A stretch of DNA of 64,000 nucleotides, taken from positions 1-64,000 of the IMG/VR virus record IMGVR_UViG_3300017934_000023. One strand, given 5' to 3'. This document shows, piece by piece, positions 47,729 through 55,436 of the stretch (its first letter is position 1; the number at the start of each line of letters is the position of its first letter). The DNA is from a virus. The translations under genes were made by a program, and so were the position numbers. Below the pieces are notes generated by a model, which was not told the DNA's origin, made no database searches, and saw only the letters and a program-made list of their open reading frames with translations.

Positions 47729-48478
47729 ATGTCAGATCAACTTCTCAACGAGATTGAGCATTTGAAAGTTCGGCTCGACAAGCTTGAAAGAAATCAGCAT
47801 GTTGGCAAACCCGGCCCCATGGGCCCATTCGGTGCGCCTGGAAAAGACGGAACACCAGGTAGAGACGGCGCTCCGGGAAAAGACGGGAAAGACGGTATCA
47901 GTAATATTCCTGGCCCTGCAGGCTTGCCGGGTTTAAATGGTAAGAATGGGAAAGATGGCAGCGTTGAAGATGCTGTAGCGGCTGCAAATTCTTTTGTAAA
48001 AGAAGCTGTATCGAATTTGCTTTATGATCTGCCAGGTATTGTTTTACAGGCTCTAAAAGATAGCGGTGTTGTAGACAAAAACGGAAAGGCAATATTGATT
48101 CCAGGGCCGGAAGGAAAGACAGGCATGCCTGGAAGTAATGGTATAGATGGACGAAATGGTCAAGACGGTAAACCTGGAAAAGATGGTATTAATGGCAAAG
48201 ATGGAAATCCAGGAAGAAATGGCATTGATGGAAGACCGGGCAGAGATGGTATCAACGGAATAAATGGAGAAGCAGGGAAGCCTGGTCATAACGGTATCGA
48301 CGGGAAACCAGGGAAAGATGGTATTGACGGCAGACCGGGAAGAGATGGAGAGCCAGGAAAAGACGGAGAACTTAATCAGTATGATATAGCCAATTTGGCT
48401 GCTCAATTCCGAAATACTTGGAAGGGGGACATTCAAGCAGCGCTTCGGCCCATTCTAGCCGAAATGAAAACTAAGTAA
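47729..48478 (+). CDS. Collagen-like fibre protein, 249 aa
   Basis: An N-terminal coiled coil (about residues 1-22, EIEHLKVRLDKLERNQ), then two blocks of Gly-x-y repeats (about 25-80 and 120-210), separated by a helical segment (AVAAANSFVKEAVSNLLYDL), and a C-terminal helix. Triple-helical phage fibres of this type are known; the coiled coil would start trimerisation. The repeat number could vary between strains. Confidence 0.85.
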   Translation: MSDQLLNEIEHLKVRLDKLERNQHVGKPGPMGPFGAPGKDGTPGRDGAPGKDGKDGISNIPGPAGLPGLNGKNGKDGSVEDAVAAANSFVKEAVSNLLYDLPGIVLQALKDSGVVDKNGKAILIPGPEGKTGMPGSNGIDGRNGQDGKPGKDGINGKDGNPGRNGIDGRPGRDGINGINGEAGKPGHNGIDGKPGKDGIDGRPGRDGEPGKDGELNQYDIANLAAQFRNTWKGDIQAALRPILAEMKTK

Positions 48479-48634
48479 ATTATTTTACTTTCGTATCAAA
48501 GCTATCATTTCTTTTTCTTTCTCTGTAAGTGTTCCTGTTTTTACTGATATAAGAGCAACTGAAAGTTCGGGAGTGTATCGGATTTTTCCTGTTGAAAGAT
48601 CTAATTGTGCGAGCACATCAAAGGAGAAACTCTC
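48479..48634. other. Spacer with an opposite-strand protein-like frame
   Basis: No plus-strand gene is seen in these 156 bases. On the minus strand a frame ending at 48485 reads LAQLDLSTGKIRYTPELSVA and on to EKEKEMIALIRK without stops, but no ribosome site or start is convincing. It could be a relic. AAAGGAG at the right end belongs to the next gene. Confidence 0.3.
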
Positions 48635-49357
48635 ATGGCACAAGCAAAAATCATTCGTAAGCCGCTTCCAAGCGGGGCCCCAGAGCACGTCAAGCGTCGT
48701 CTAATGGGAACATCGGCTGACACCCGCGCGCCCTGGGAGACTTATAGGACAGCGGATCCCCTCGAGGGATGCTCACCCGAACTCAGGGCTGAGATCGCGG
48801 AGTATTCCAAGAAGCATCACGGGGAAACTTCCAGTGCCAACGTTGAAGAACTCTGCCGGCAGAAAGATATGTCGAAAGAGGCCGTGAAGGAATATCAGTT
48901 TTACAAACAAGATGAGCTTCGGGACGGCCCGGAGCGCGTTGGCAAGATCATGCATTGTCTTGACTTCCTTAAGAAGCTTGAGACGATCCGGCCGGCATAT
49001 CTGTCTGCCAATATCCGAAAGGGCCTGACCGGACTTGCTGTCTATCACCCTAAGGATGTCAAGCAGGAAGACGGAACTTTTAAAAGAGTCGACTGGCACT
49101 ACGTATGTGGTGTTCAAGTCGGATTCATGCATGAATATTCGAGCATGCATTTCGATGAGCACGACGTGCCACTGAATGAGAAGTGGCGCGGCTGGCGAAC
49201 AGTTCTCCTCCGGCTGATTCAATTAGGACACGTTACAGAGGAACAAGCCCTGGCAGTCTTCGGTGAACCTACCGAAGCCGGCTCGCGCAGATATCGAGAG
49301 CAGTTGTATTACTGGCGCAATCGCAAGCGCGATGAAGGCGACCATAAGGACGAGTAA
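48635..49357 (+). CDS. Hypothetical protein, 240 aa
   Basis: Start at 48635 (MAQAKIIRKPLPSGAPEHVK) with GGAG eight bases upstream; a longer frame from 48605 has no site. A charged helical protein with His-rich middle (YHPKDVKQEDG, FMHEYSSMHFDEHD). No family recognised; in virion region, so probably structural or morphogenetic. Confidence 0.6.
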   Translation: MAQAKIIRKPLPSGAPEHVKRRLMGTSADTRAPWETYRTADPLEGCSPELRAEIAEYSKKHHGETSSANVEELCRQKDMSKEAVKEYQFYKQDELRDGPERVGKIMHCLDFLKKLETIRPAYLSANIRKGLTGLAVYHPKDVKQEDGTFKRVDWHYVCGVQVGFMHEYSSMHFDEHDVPLNEKWRGWRTVLLRLIQLGHVTEEQALAVFGEPTEAGSRRYREQLYYWRNRKRDEGDHKDE

Positions 49358-49358
49358 C

Positions 49359-49832
49359 ATGGCTAAGAAAAAGTGGATTCAGGGAGCAGTAAAACATCCC
49401 GGCCGCCTCACTAAAGCTGCGGCAGCCGCGGGCGTATCGAAACTTCAACTTGCAGAAAAGTGGTCTCACTCAAAGGATCCCAGTAAGCGCGGCGCCGGGA
49501 TTCTCGGCAAGCGTTTTATCAAAGGCAAGCTGCATGACGGCGGTATGGTTCCTGAAACTGGGAATTATGAACTGGAGAAGGGCGAGAACATTATGGCAGC
49601 AGGAAAGAAAAAGCCGCCCATGAACGCGCCTAAGGCTATTGGCCGGTATCATTCCGGCGGCACCATCCCCAAGGATGGCGTCTACGAATTGGAACAAGGT
49701 GAGAAAGTTATTCCCAACGCTCGTAAAGCATACGAGCATGAAGAAGTTTGTGCCCCTGAGAACACCCCCGCGGCCGATGGATGTGGACATTGGGAAATCG
49801 ATGGTCACACCCAAAAGTTCGTGAAGGATTAA
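49359..49832 (+). CDS. Hypothetical virion-region protein with repeats, 157 aa
   Basis: Start at 49359 (MAKKKWIQGAVKHPGRLTKA) with AAGGA upstream. Contains two copies of a motif of type GG-x-P-x-G-x-YEL-x-GE (DGGMVPETGNYELEKGE and SGGTIPKDGVYELEQGEK), also present once in 35596. The motif is familiar from phage structural proteins but has no assigned role. A basic N-terminal region precedes it. Confidence 0.6.
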   Translation: MAKKKWIQGAVKHPGRLTKAAAAAGVSKLQLAEKWSHSKDPSKRGAGILGKRFIKGKLHDGGMVPETGNYELEKGENIMAAGKKKPPMNAPKAIGRYHSGGTIPKDGVYELEQGEKVIPNARKAYEHEEVCAPENTPAADGCGHWEIDGHTQKFVKD

Positions 49833-49847
49833 GTAAGGAGACACAAA

Positions 49848-50087
49848 ATGGCTTGGACACCAATTACAGGAAAGGCAGATTACGCATCAGGATTTTCAAA
49901 CGCAACAGCGATCAGTTTCGCGGATGAAACTTCTGTGGGGACGAGAGCAATTGATCCGGTTCTGAATCTGAGCGGCACCCAGGATTACGGTACGCTTTAT
50001 CAGGGAAACAATAGTCTGAGTATTACCCCTGATCCCGGTAACAGCGGCCTCAGCGCACCTTACGCAGTTGTGCCTGGATCCGAGTAA
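49848..50087 (+). CDS. Small beta-rich protein, 79 aa
   Basis: MAWTPITGKADYASGFSNAT, Ser/Thr/Gly/Asn-rich and without charge clusters. AAGGAG upstream. Composition suits a virion decoration or fibre-associated protein. Confidence 0.55.
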   Translation: MAWTPITGKADYASGFSNATAISFADETSVGTRAIDPVLNLSGTQDYGTLYQGNNSLSITPDPGNSGLSAPYAVVPGSE

Positions 50088-50106
50088 AAGAATTAAGGAG
50101 AAAAAT

Positions 50107-50145
50107 ATGAGCACATCGGGAGGCAACATGACAGCACTTAAGTAG
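50107..50145 (+). CDS. Possible 12-aa leader peptide
   Basis: MSTSGGNMTALK is preceded by AAGGAGAAAAAT, a strong ribosome site. A second ribosome site (TTAGGAGG) and gene follow 20 bases later. Could be a translated leader for the 50166 gene or a decayed gene. Confidence 0.3.
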   Translation: MSTSGGNMTALK

Positions 50146-50165
50146 ATGCTTAGGAGGCATCCTTT

Positions 50166-50375
50166 ATGTCTGTCATTCAACAAGTTGTCAAACCCCACAG
50201 AGCCAAGAAAGGTAAGAAGTGCCGTAAGCACGGTCGCGGTGTCCGCAAGGTCATCAAGTCCCGCTTCGGCTCTTACGCTGCATTGTTCGCTGCCAGCGAG
50301 AATCGGAAACATCAACGCATGGTAACACGAGCAGCAAGGCTCGCCCGCCGCGCCGCCAAGCGCGCCGGGAAATAA
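50166..50375 (+). CDS. Very basic small protein, 69 aa
   Basis: Starts MSVIQQVVKPHRAKKGKKCR and is rich in Lys, Arg and His to its end (ARLARRAAKRAGK). Probably binds DNA or RNA, or neutralises DNA in the capsid. TTAGGAGG upstream. No specific family. Confidence 0.65.
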   Translation: MSVIQQVVKPHRAKKGKKCRKHGRGVRKVIKSRFGSYAALFAASENRKHQRMVTRAARLARRAAKRAGK

Positions 50376-50648
50376 ACGAAATATCGGTTCCTGCCGGAGA
50401 GATGCCGACGAGTGGCCACTCCAATCTGGTGGGAATTTATGACTTGAGTTCGAGGGTTTGTCCCTCGGACATCACAATAGCCTGGTCAGCCGCCAACGAG
50501 AAGGCATCCGGTTCGAAACGTTCTCGTTGGTGTATACATTTTGTCAAGTTTTTCATCACGAAAACTTGACATTTAGACGCCTATCATTCGCGATTCGCGA
50601 ATCGAAGCAACGTCACCAACACGGCTCTCCGTGTTAAGGAGCAATACC
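50376..50648 (+). other. Hairpin-rich intergenic region
   Basis: No gene. Five perfect hairpins: CGAGGG/CCCTCG (50451-50467), CCAACGAGAA/TTCTCGTTGG (50493-50530), TGTCAAGTTTT/AAAACTTGACA (50542-50571), CGATTCGCGAATCG (50591-50604), and AACACGG/CCGTGTT (50618-50635), the last ending one base before the AAGGAG of the 50649 gene. This looks like a structured leader or small RNA. No tRNA fold was found. Confidence 0.45.
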
Positions 50649-51011
50649 ATGAGTAAGGATGAATTGATTGGAAACGACGGCGGCCTCGGAGAAATTCCCG
50701 AGACGAAGTCGGTAGAGGAATTGGTTCCTCTGAAAGTACGTGTGAAGTCTCAAGGCGAAATCGACGCAGAAATGACGCTGATCAAACTCGAGACCGAAAA
50801 ACTTCGCCTGGAAAAAGAGAAGCTCGAACTTGAAAAGTTGCGGAACGATGTCCTCGAAATCCGCAGGCAGCAAGAGACAGAGCGGGTTTCCAGAGAGACG
50901 GTCCAGGAGTCTTTGGCGTTCACGATCGAGAAGAGAATCAACGATGAGACTCTTTGCACGCACATGAAGGGCGGCGACTCCGGTTCAATGATGAACGGTG
51001 GTCCGGCCTAG
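50649..51011 (+). CDS. Coiled-coil protein, 120 aa
   Basis: MSKDELIGNDGGLGEIPETK, then a long heptad-like segment (about residues 40-80, LIKLETEKLRLEKEKLELEK) and a C-terminal Gly/Ser/Met tail. Start at 50649 with AAGGAG. A dimer or trimer in the virion or an assembly factor is likely; function not known. Confidence 0.65.
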   Translation: MSKDELIGNDGGLGEIPETKSVEELVPLKVRVKSQGEIDAEMTLIKLETEKLRLEKEKLELEKLRNDVLEIRRQQETERVSRETVQESLAFTIEKRINDETLCTHMKGGDSGSMMNGGPA

Positions 51012-51035
51012 GGCAACGATGCTTCGAACTATGCC

Positions 51036-51275
51036 ATGTTCCAACATACCCTAACGTCCGGCGTGACGTTCCGACTCTGTTCTAGGTGTGGCAAGACGTG
51101 GTTCCCGAAGGATCCCGATTATCGGTGGGCAATGACCCGTCCGACTCGTAACAGCCCAAGCACCGGATGCCCGTCACCGGGTCTGGTTAGAAATCCGAAA
51201 GCCGTTAGGGTTATTTCGGAAGTTGAGCACCGTAAGCGTCCCGAGACTGAGTTCGGCGACGGCTACAATCAGTAA
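51036..51275 (+). CDS. Zinc-knuckle protein, 79 aa
   Basis: FQHTLTSGVTFRLCSRCGKT has CxxC, with a later Cys in a Pro-rich stretch. The ATG at 51036 has no clear ribosome site and starts after the previous stop. The assignment of the start is uncertain. Possibly a small structural or adaptor protein. Confidence 0.45.
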   Translation: MFQHTLTSGVTFRLCSRCGKTWFPKDPDYRWAMTRPTRNSPSTGCPSPGLVRNPKAVRVISEVEHRKRPETEFGDGYNQ

Positions 51276-51315
51276 GTTGATTTAAACTTTCGGCTTGATC
51301 ACCGGAAGTTACGAT

Positions 51316-51342
51316 CTAGGGAGGACCTGTAATCCTCCCTAG
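51316..51342 (+). terminator. Hairpin before HNH gene
   Basis: CTAGGGAGGA-CCTGTAA-TCCTCCCTAG, ten perfect pairs, 24 bases before the ATG of the HNH gene at 51366. TCACTCTTTACAGG follows; weak T tract. Functions either as terminator or to limit expression of the endonuclease. Confidence 0.55.
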
Positions 51343-51365
51343 GTCACTCTTTACAGGAGAGGAAA

Positions 51366-51974
51366 ATGGAAATTATTACAACTATAGACAGGTTGGGTAG
51401 AAAATTTTCTGCCGAAGATTTAACCGGACGAGTATTTGGACGACTCACTGTAATAGGATTATCTGAAAAGAAAACTCCGTCTCGAGGCGGATCTTTTAGA
51501 TTAAGATGGGACTGTCGTTGTGAATGTGGAAATATATCTTCACCATGTCGTAGGGATCTTATTCAGGGTTTTACAAAAAGTTGTGGATGTTTACGAAACA
51601 CCTTTCGACAATTACCTGGCGATGAAGCAAGTTTTCGCCAACGACTCGTTCAATATAAAACAAATGCACGAAACAGAAAATTAGAATTTTCTCTGACGAA
51701 AGAAGAATTTCGAGAAATTACTGAGAAGCAGTGTAAATATTGTGGATCGGCGCCTAAAACTCATTATGAGTTTAAACGAAAAGTAATAAAAATTGTACCT
51801 TATCTTTGTAATGGAATAGATCGAATTGACAACACAAAAGGATACATATCCGGAAACTGTGTTGCTTGTTGTGATCTATGTAACTACATGAAACGCAGCA
51901 TGACTGTAAATGATTTTCTCAATCATGTAAGAACCATTGCACTCAACAACAAGGAGAACTCCAATCGGAAATAG
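51366..51974 (+). CDS. HNH homing endonuclease, 202 aa
   Basis: Zinc N-domain LTGRVFGRLTVIG, CRCECG and SCGCL; C-terminal CKYCGS, NGIDRIDNTKGYISGNCVAC and CDLCNYMKRSM. It is similar to the 43982 product along its length. AT-rich, hairpin upstream, and its last 11 bases overlap the next gene from the ATC codon at 51964. The insertion may have changed the neighbour's start signal. Confidence 0.8.
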   Translation: MEIITTIDRLGRKFSAEDLTGRVFGRLTVIGLSEKKTPSRGGSFRLRWDCRCECGNISSPCRRDLIQGFTKSCGCLRNTFRQLPGDEASFRQRLVQYKTNARNRKLEFSLTKEEFREITEKQCKYCGSAPKTHYEFKRKVIKIVPYLCNGIDRIDNTKGYISGNCVACCDLCNYMKRSMTVNDFLNHVRTIALNNKENSNRK

Positions 51975-53022
51975 CACAACGCGCCTCCAAGATATTTGCG
52001 ATTATGCTCGCAGCTATCCTGATTTAAATCCTGTATTAGCTACTGGTGGCTTCAGCCAGCAACCAGCCCTCACGATTGCAAACGACGTCATGATTGCCAT
52101 GCTCTCGCGGCCGTTTGCTCCCAAGTGGAATCGCATCCGGCTGCCTTTTTTCTACACCAACTCCTGGCAGCAAGACTATGCCCTGCTTGGTGTAAACAAT
52201 TTGTCCTGGCTCGAGTACGGCGTCCTTATCGACATCAATTCGACCAGTGAACCGAAAGATAAGTACACGCTGGAAACCAACCGCGACCTTCCCGAAACGT
52301 CGGTGCAGTACGGCCGGCCGGGACAAGTCTGCTGGCTCCCGAACGATCAGTTGGTCTACGGGACCTGGGGCGGGGCGAATACTGGTGAAGGCTCTCAGTC
52401 AAATCCAGGGCCTGGGTCTGTGATCGGGGCTCTCCTAGGAGCTACTGCGCAGCCTGCCAATCCTATCCTGCAAATTCAAGATCCTAATGGGAATCTTTGG
52501 GTGATCTCTAACGCCCTGACTACCACTCGCGTGCTCGGCAACACTCAGCCCGTGTGGCCAACGGATCCTGTTTATCCTACCCCGACAAATCCAAAACAAG
52601 TTGCTACCACGGTCAATGACGGAACTGCAGTTTGGACCGCGGTCAACCCCAAAGGCCAAGGTCTGCGGTTGAATCCTATCCCATCTCAGCAAGGAAAAGT
52701 TTGGCAAGGCCGCGTCTTCGGTCAAGCTCGCGCCAATCAGTTCACCAGTCTCTCCCAATACATCGATCCGATTCCGGACGATTACGCGTCATACTTCCGG
52801 CGCGGTTTCATCGCTTATGCGTACATGCATGCCAAGGATCCTAAGGTGCGCGCGAAGTTTATTGATCAGCAAAAGTTATGGATGGAGTCTTTACAGGTAT
52901 TCGCTCAAGCGCACGATCGTGAACGTGACAACACAGGTTTGTATCCTACGGATGCTATCATGCCGTCTCCTGGCAGTACCTATTTAGGGCCAGCCAATCC
53001 GTACTTCCCAGGGGGGTACTAA
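51964..53022 (+). CDS. Tail-tube or neck protein A-like, 352 aa, ATC start
   Basis: The N-terminus TTRLQDICDYARSYPDLNPV lines up with the start of the 54492 product. The only suitably placed first codon is ATC at 51964, seven bases after AAGGAG; no ATG, GTG or TTG has a ribosome site, and the first in-frame ATG lies about 50 residues in. A TTG at 51937 lies in the HNH gene without a site. So initiation at ATC or an ATG lost by mutation or error is implied. Ring-forming connector role is inferred from position. Confidence 0.65.
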   Translation: MGNSTTRLQDICDYARSYPDLNPVLATGGFSQQPALTIANDVMIAMLSRPFAPKWNRIRLPFFYTNSWQQDYALLGVNNLSWLEYGVLIDINSTSEPKDKYTLETNRDLPETSVQYGRPGQVCWLPNDQLVYGTWGGANTGEGSQSNPGPGSVIGALLGATAQPANPILQIQDPNGNLWVISNALTTTRVLGNTQPVWPTDPVYPTPTNPKQVATTVNDGTAVWTAVNPKGQGLRLNPIPSQQGKVWQGRVFGQARANQFTSLSQYIDPIPDDYASYFRRGFIAYAYMHAKDPKVRAKFIDQQKLWMESLQVFAQAHDRERDNTGLYPTDAIMPSPGSTYLGPANPYFPGGY

Positions 53023-53030
53023 AGTACTAT

Positions 53031-53080
53031 CAAATAAATGGTACTTCACAAAGAATAAAAATTGTGCTATCATTTATTTG
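53031..53080 (+). repeat. Inverted repeat before HNH gene
   Basis: CAAATAAATG (53031-53040) and CATTTATTTG (53071-53080), ten perfect pairs around a 30-base loop. The GGAG of the HNH gene follows at once, so the structure could cover it. Confidence 0.55.
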
Positions 53081-53089
53081 GAGATCACT

Positions 53090-53644
53090 ATGAAATCTCA
53101 TTGTCGAAACGGCCACGAGAGAACAAAAGAAAATACTATGCAGCGTCCCGACGGACGAATTGAATGTAACGAATGTGCCAGCATAAGGGACAAAGCACGA
53201 TACCCTGCTCGCAAAGACTCTGTGGTAGCACGCGCCAAAACATGGATGGAAAATAATCCTGAAAAATTCAAAGCATCTCAAGCAAAACAAGAATTACGCC
53301 CGGAAGTTAAAGAGCGCAGAAAGAAATTTTATGAAAAAACAAAAAGTGCAATCTGGCGCAGATACTCACATCTTAAGGCTAATGCGAAACGATATAACCG
53401 AGAGTTTACATTAACTTTTGAAGATTATGAAAACATGGTGACTCCTAATTCTTGCCACTATTGTTCTGGATCTCTTCCAGAAGCAGGAACTGGTACAGAC
53501 CGTCAAGATAACAAATTAGGGTACACTAAAGAAAATTCAGTGGCGTGCTGTGAACGTTGCAACGAAAAGAAAGGTAGTCTGGAAGGGCTTGGATTCACCT
53601 ACCCCCGCACAGTCGAACTCCTCAAGGAACTGCTAGGAAAATAA
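53090..53644 (+). CDS. HNH homing endonuclease, 184 aa
   Basis: Start at 53090 (MKSHCRNGHERTKENT) with GGAG upstream. N-terminal Cys pair (CRNGH ... CNECA) is a zinc finger; the C-terminal HNH has CHYCSGSLPEAGTG, DRQDNKLGYTKENSVACC and RCNEKKG. It lies between tail-tube gene and phosphatase gene; AT-rich. The sixth HNH-type enzyme in the window. Confidence 0.8.
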   Translation: MKSHCRNGHERTKENTMQRPDGRIECNECASIRDKARYPARKDSVVARAKTWMENNPEKFKASQAKQELRPEVKERRKKFYEKTKSAIWRRYSHLKANAKRYNREFTLTFEDYENMVTPNSCHYCSGSLPEAGTGTDRQDNKLGYTKENSVACCERCNEKKGSLEGLGFTYPRTVELLKELLGK

Positions 53645-53650
53645 AACATC

Positions 53651-54268
53651 ATGAAGAAACCCTTGCTCTGGCTAGTCCGGCATGGGTCGACGACAGACAG
53701 CGGAAAAAATATCTTTCGTGGCCAGCGGGATTCAGCCCTGGACAAGAAAGGTTTTCTGGACGCGCACTCCTTGAAAGACTTTTTCTCGGATAAGGAGTGG
53801 CACAGAATTTTCTGCTCTCCTATGACCCGGTCGATCCAGACGGCCACAATTATTTGCGACGATCAGGAAGACTATCAGCCTGAAACTACGGACGGACTCG
53901 AGCCGTGGAATATTGGATTTCTAACAGGCTTGCCAAAAAATCCTGATAATAAAAAGAAGATGGCTTTCTATCAGGACAACCCCAGTGAGATTCCCGAAGA
54001 TGGGGAATCTAGGAATCAATTCGAAGGGCGTATTTGGCCCCTGTTGGCTGATGCAATTCAGTTAGGATGGGAACAAGGTGTTCCTTGCATAGTGGTAGCG
54101 CACTCGAGTGTCATTCATTCCCTCAATCATCTTTTGATTGGGGAGAACGAAGATCTTCATCAAGCAGTAGAACCCGGCGGCGTCATTGAAGTCTATTTCG
54201 AAGACGGAGAAATAAAGCACCGTCCAATATTAAAAGCGTCTCAAAAAGACGATTCATCCTTCTCATAA
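53651..54268 (+). CDS. Histidine phosphatase superfamily protein, 205 aa
   Basis: LVRHGST at residues 8-14 carries the phospho-accepting His; FCSPMTRSIQTA has the second Arg and VVAHSSVIHSL the second His. Resembles broad-specificity phosphatases and cofactor-independent phosphoglycerate mutases. Substrate unknown; its place among tail genes is unusual for such an enzyme. Confidence 0.8.
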   Translation: MKKPLLWLVRHGSTTDSGKNIFRGQRDSALDKKGFLDAHSLKDFFSDKEWHRIFCSPMTRSIQTATIICDDQEDYQPETTDGLEPWNIGFLTGLPKNPDNKKKMAFYQDNPSEIPEDGESRNQFEGRIWPLLADAIQLGWEQGVPCIVVAHSSVIHSLNHLLIGENEDLHQAVEPGGVIEVYFEDGEIKHRPILKASQKDDSSFS

Positions 54269-54278
54269 GGAACCTCCC

Positions 54279-54482
54279 ATGAGGAATTGGAATACTTGGG
54301 TTGTTATAGGCTGGATGATTTGGATCTTCGCGTTTCTTGGGATTGATTTTACTGTGTGGATGCTACACAACCCCCATATTCCAACTTTCTCCCGCGTGTT
54401 TACGCGGCTACTGCCGTGGTGGTTGGTTGTACCCGCGGCTTTCATTCTGTTCGTTCATCTAACTTTGATGTATCGTCGTTAA
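54279..54482 (+). CDS. Two-helix membrane protein, 67 aa
   Basis: Hydrophobic segments WVVIGWMIWIFAFLGIDFTV and LLPWWLVVPAAFILFVHLTL with a short loop and basic tail (MYRR). Holin-like topology and size, next to tail genes; a lysis or injection role is possible, not shown. GGAA upstream. Confidence 0.6.
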   Translation: MRNWNTWVVIGWMIWIFAFLGIDFTVWMLHNPHIPTFSRVFTRLLPWWLVVPAAFILFVHLTLMYRR

Positions 54483-54491
54483 GGAAAAATC

Positions 54492-55436
54492 ATGGCTGCT
54501 ACTAAATCACTTCAAGATTCAATCAACTGGGTCAAGCCCTTCCTGAACTGGGCCAACTTAACGATTGGTGTGAACGGCGAACCCGCGGTCACGAGCGCCA
54601 ACCAGGCTCTCCAGACTATCGTCGGGCCCCCGTTCGTGTGGCCCTGGAACCGTGCAAGTGCTTTCTTTCTAACAACGATTGGTCAGCAAGACTATTCTGC
54701 AGCTTTAGCAAACTTCGGTTTCCTAGAGAGCGCATCGATCGAACTTTGCGGTGTAATTACACAAGTCGACGTTGTTGGCGGTGTTGCAACATATCAAGCT
54801 GTCAATGATTTCGCTTCTCTGCCGAACGGTGGTATAGGCCAAATTGTAACGACTACCGGGTGCGATGCTTCTTATCTGAACGGAAACTTTGCAATTGTAT
54901 CCTGCACTCCTACGCAATTCGTAGTGAATTTGGTTGGCTCCAATATTTCTGAAGTTGAAGTAGGTGCCCTTGCGGTTGCCGGTCCTAGCGTCCAATTGGA
55001 ATTGAAATGGGGCGCCTTGTCGGAAGATCGGGCCCTAGATCGCCCGACCTTTATCTCCACTCAGGATTCTGATGAGAGTGGGACTACCTTCGTATTCCGG
55101 CTTATGCCTGTTCCGGAACGAAATTACCGCGTCAATCTTATCTACCAAGAATCCCCTGGTGCTTTCTCTGCGTCGAATTTAAATGCGACCTGGGGAATTC
55201 CTGATCAGCTTCAATATATCTACAATTACTTTTTCGCCTTCTTCATGTTCGATTACTTCGACGATCCTCGCGCGGCTCGTTATCGTCAATTGGCTGTCGC
55301 CGCGTTGCTCGCCCGTCAATCGGGTTTGAGCACGACTGATCGCAACCTATTCCTAGGAAATTGGTTGCCTATCATGAAGGAAGAAAGCGCGGGACAATCT
55401 GAAGTTAATCAGGGATCGCAAGGCCGAGGAATCTAA
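54492..55436 (+). CDS. Tail-tube or neck protein A-like, 314 aa
   Basis: MAATKSLQDSINWVKPFLNW; shares the opening pattern and a mid-protein FFLTTIGQQDYSAAL with the 51964 product, so the two are probably related duplicates. Likely connects the portal to the tail, as tail tubular A proteins do in short-tailed phages; function inferred. One base overlap with the next gene (TAATG). Confidence 0.65.
   Translation: MAATKSLQDSINWVKPFLNWANLTIGVNGEPAVTSANQALQTIVGPPFVWPWNRASAFFLTTIGQQDYSAALANFGFLESASIELCGVITQVDVVGGVATYQAVNDFASLPNGGIGQIVTTTGCDASYLNGNFAIVSCTPTQFVVNLVGSNISEVEVGALAVAGPSVQLELKWGALSEDRALDRPTFISTQDSDESGTTFVFRLMPVPERNYRVNLIYQESPGAFSASNLNATWGIPDQLQYIYNYFFAFFMFDYFDDPRAARYRQLAVAALLARQSGLSTTDRNLFLGNWLPIMKEESAGQSEVNQGSQGRGI

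Noticed and set aside
50500-50600. Possible tRNA (ggttcgaaac) in the gap before 50649
   Set aside because: The flanking arms form simple palindromes, not a cloverleaf; no anticodon arm could be placed.
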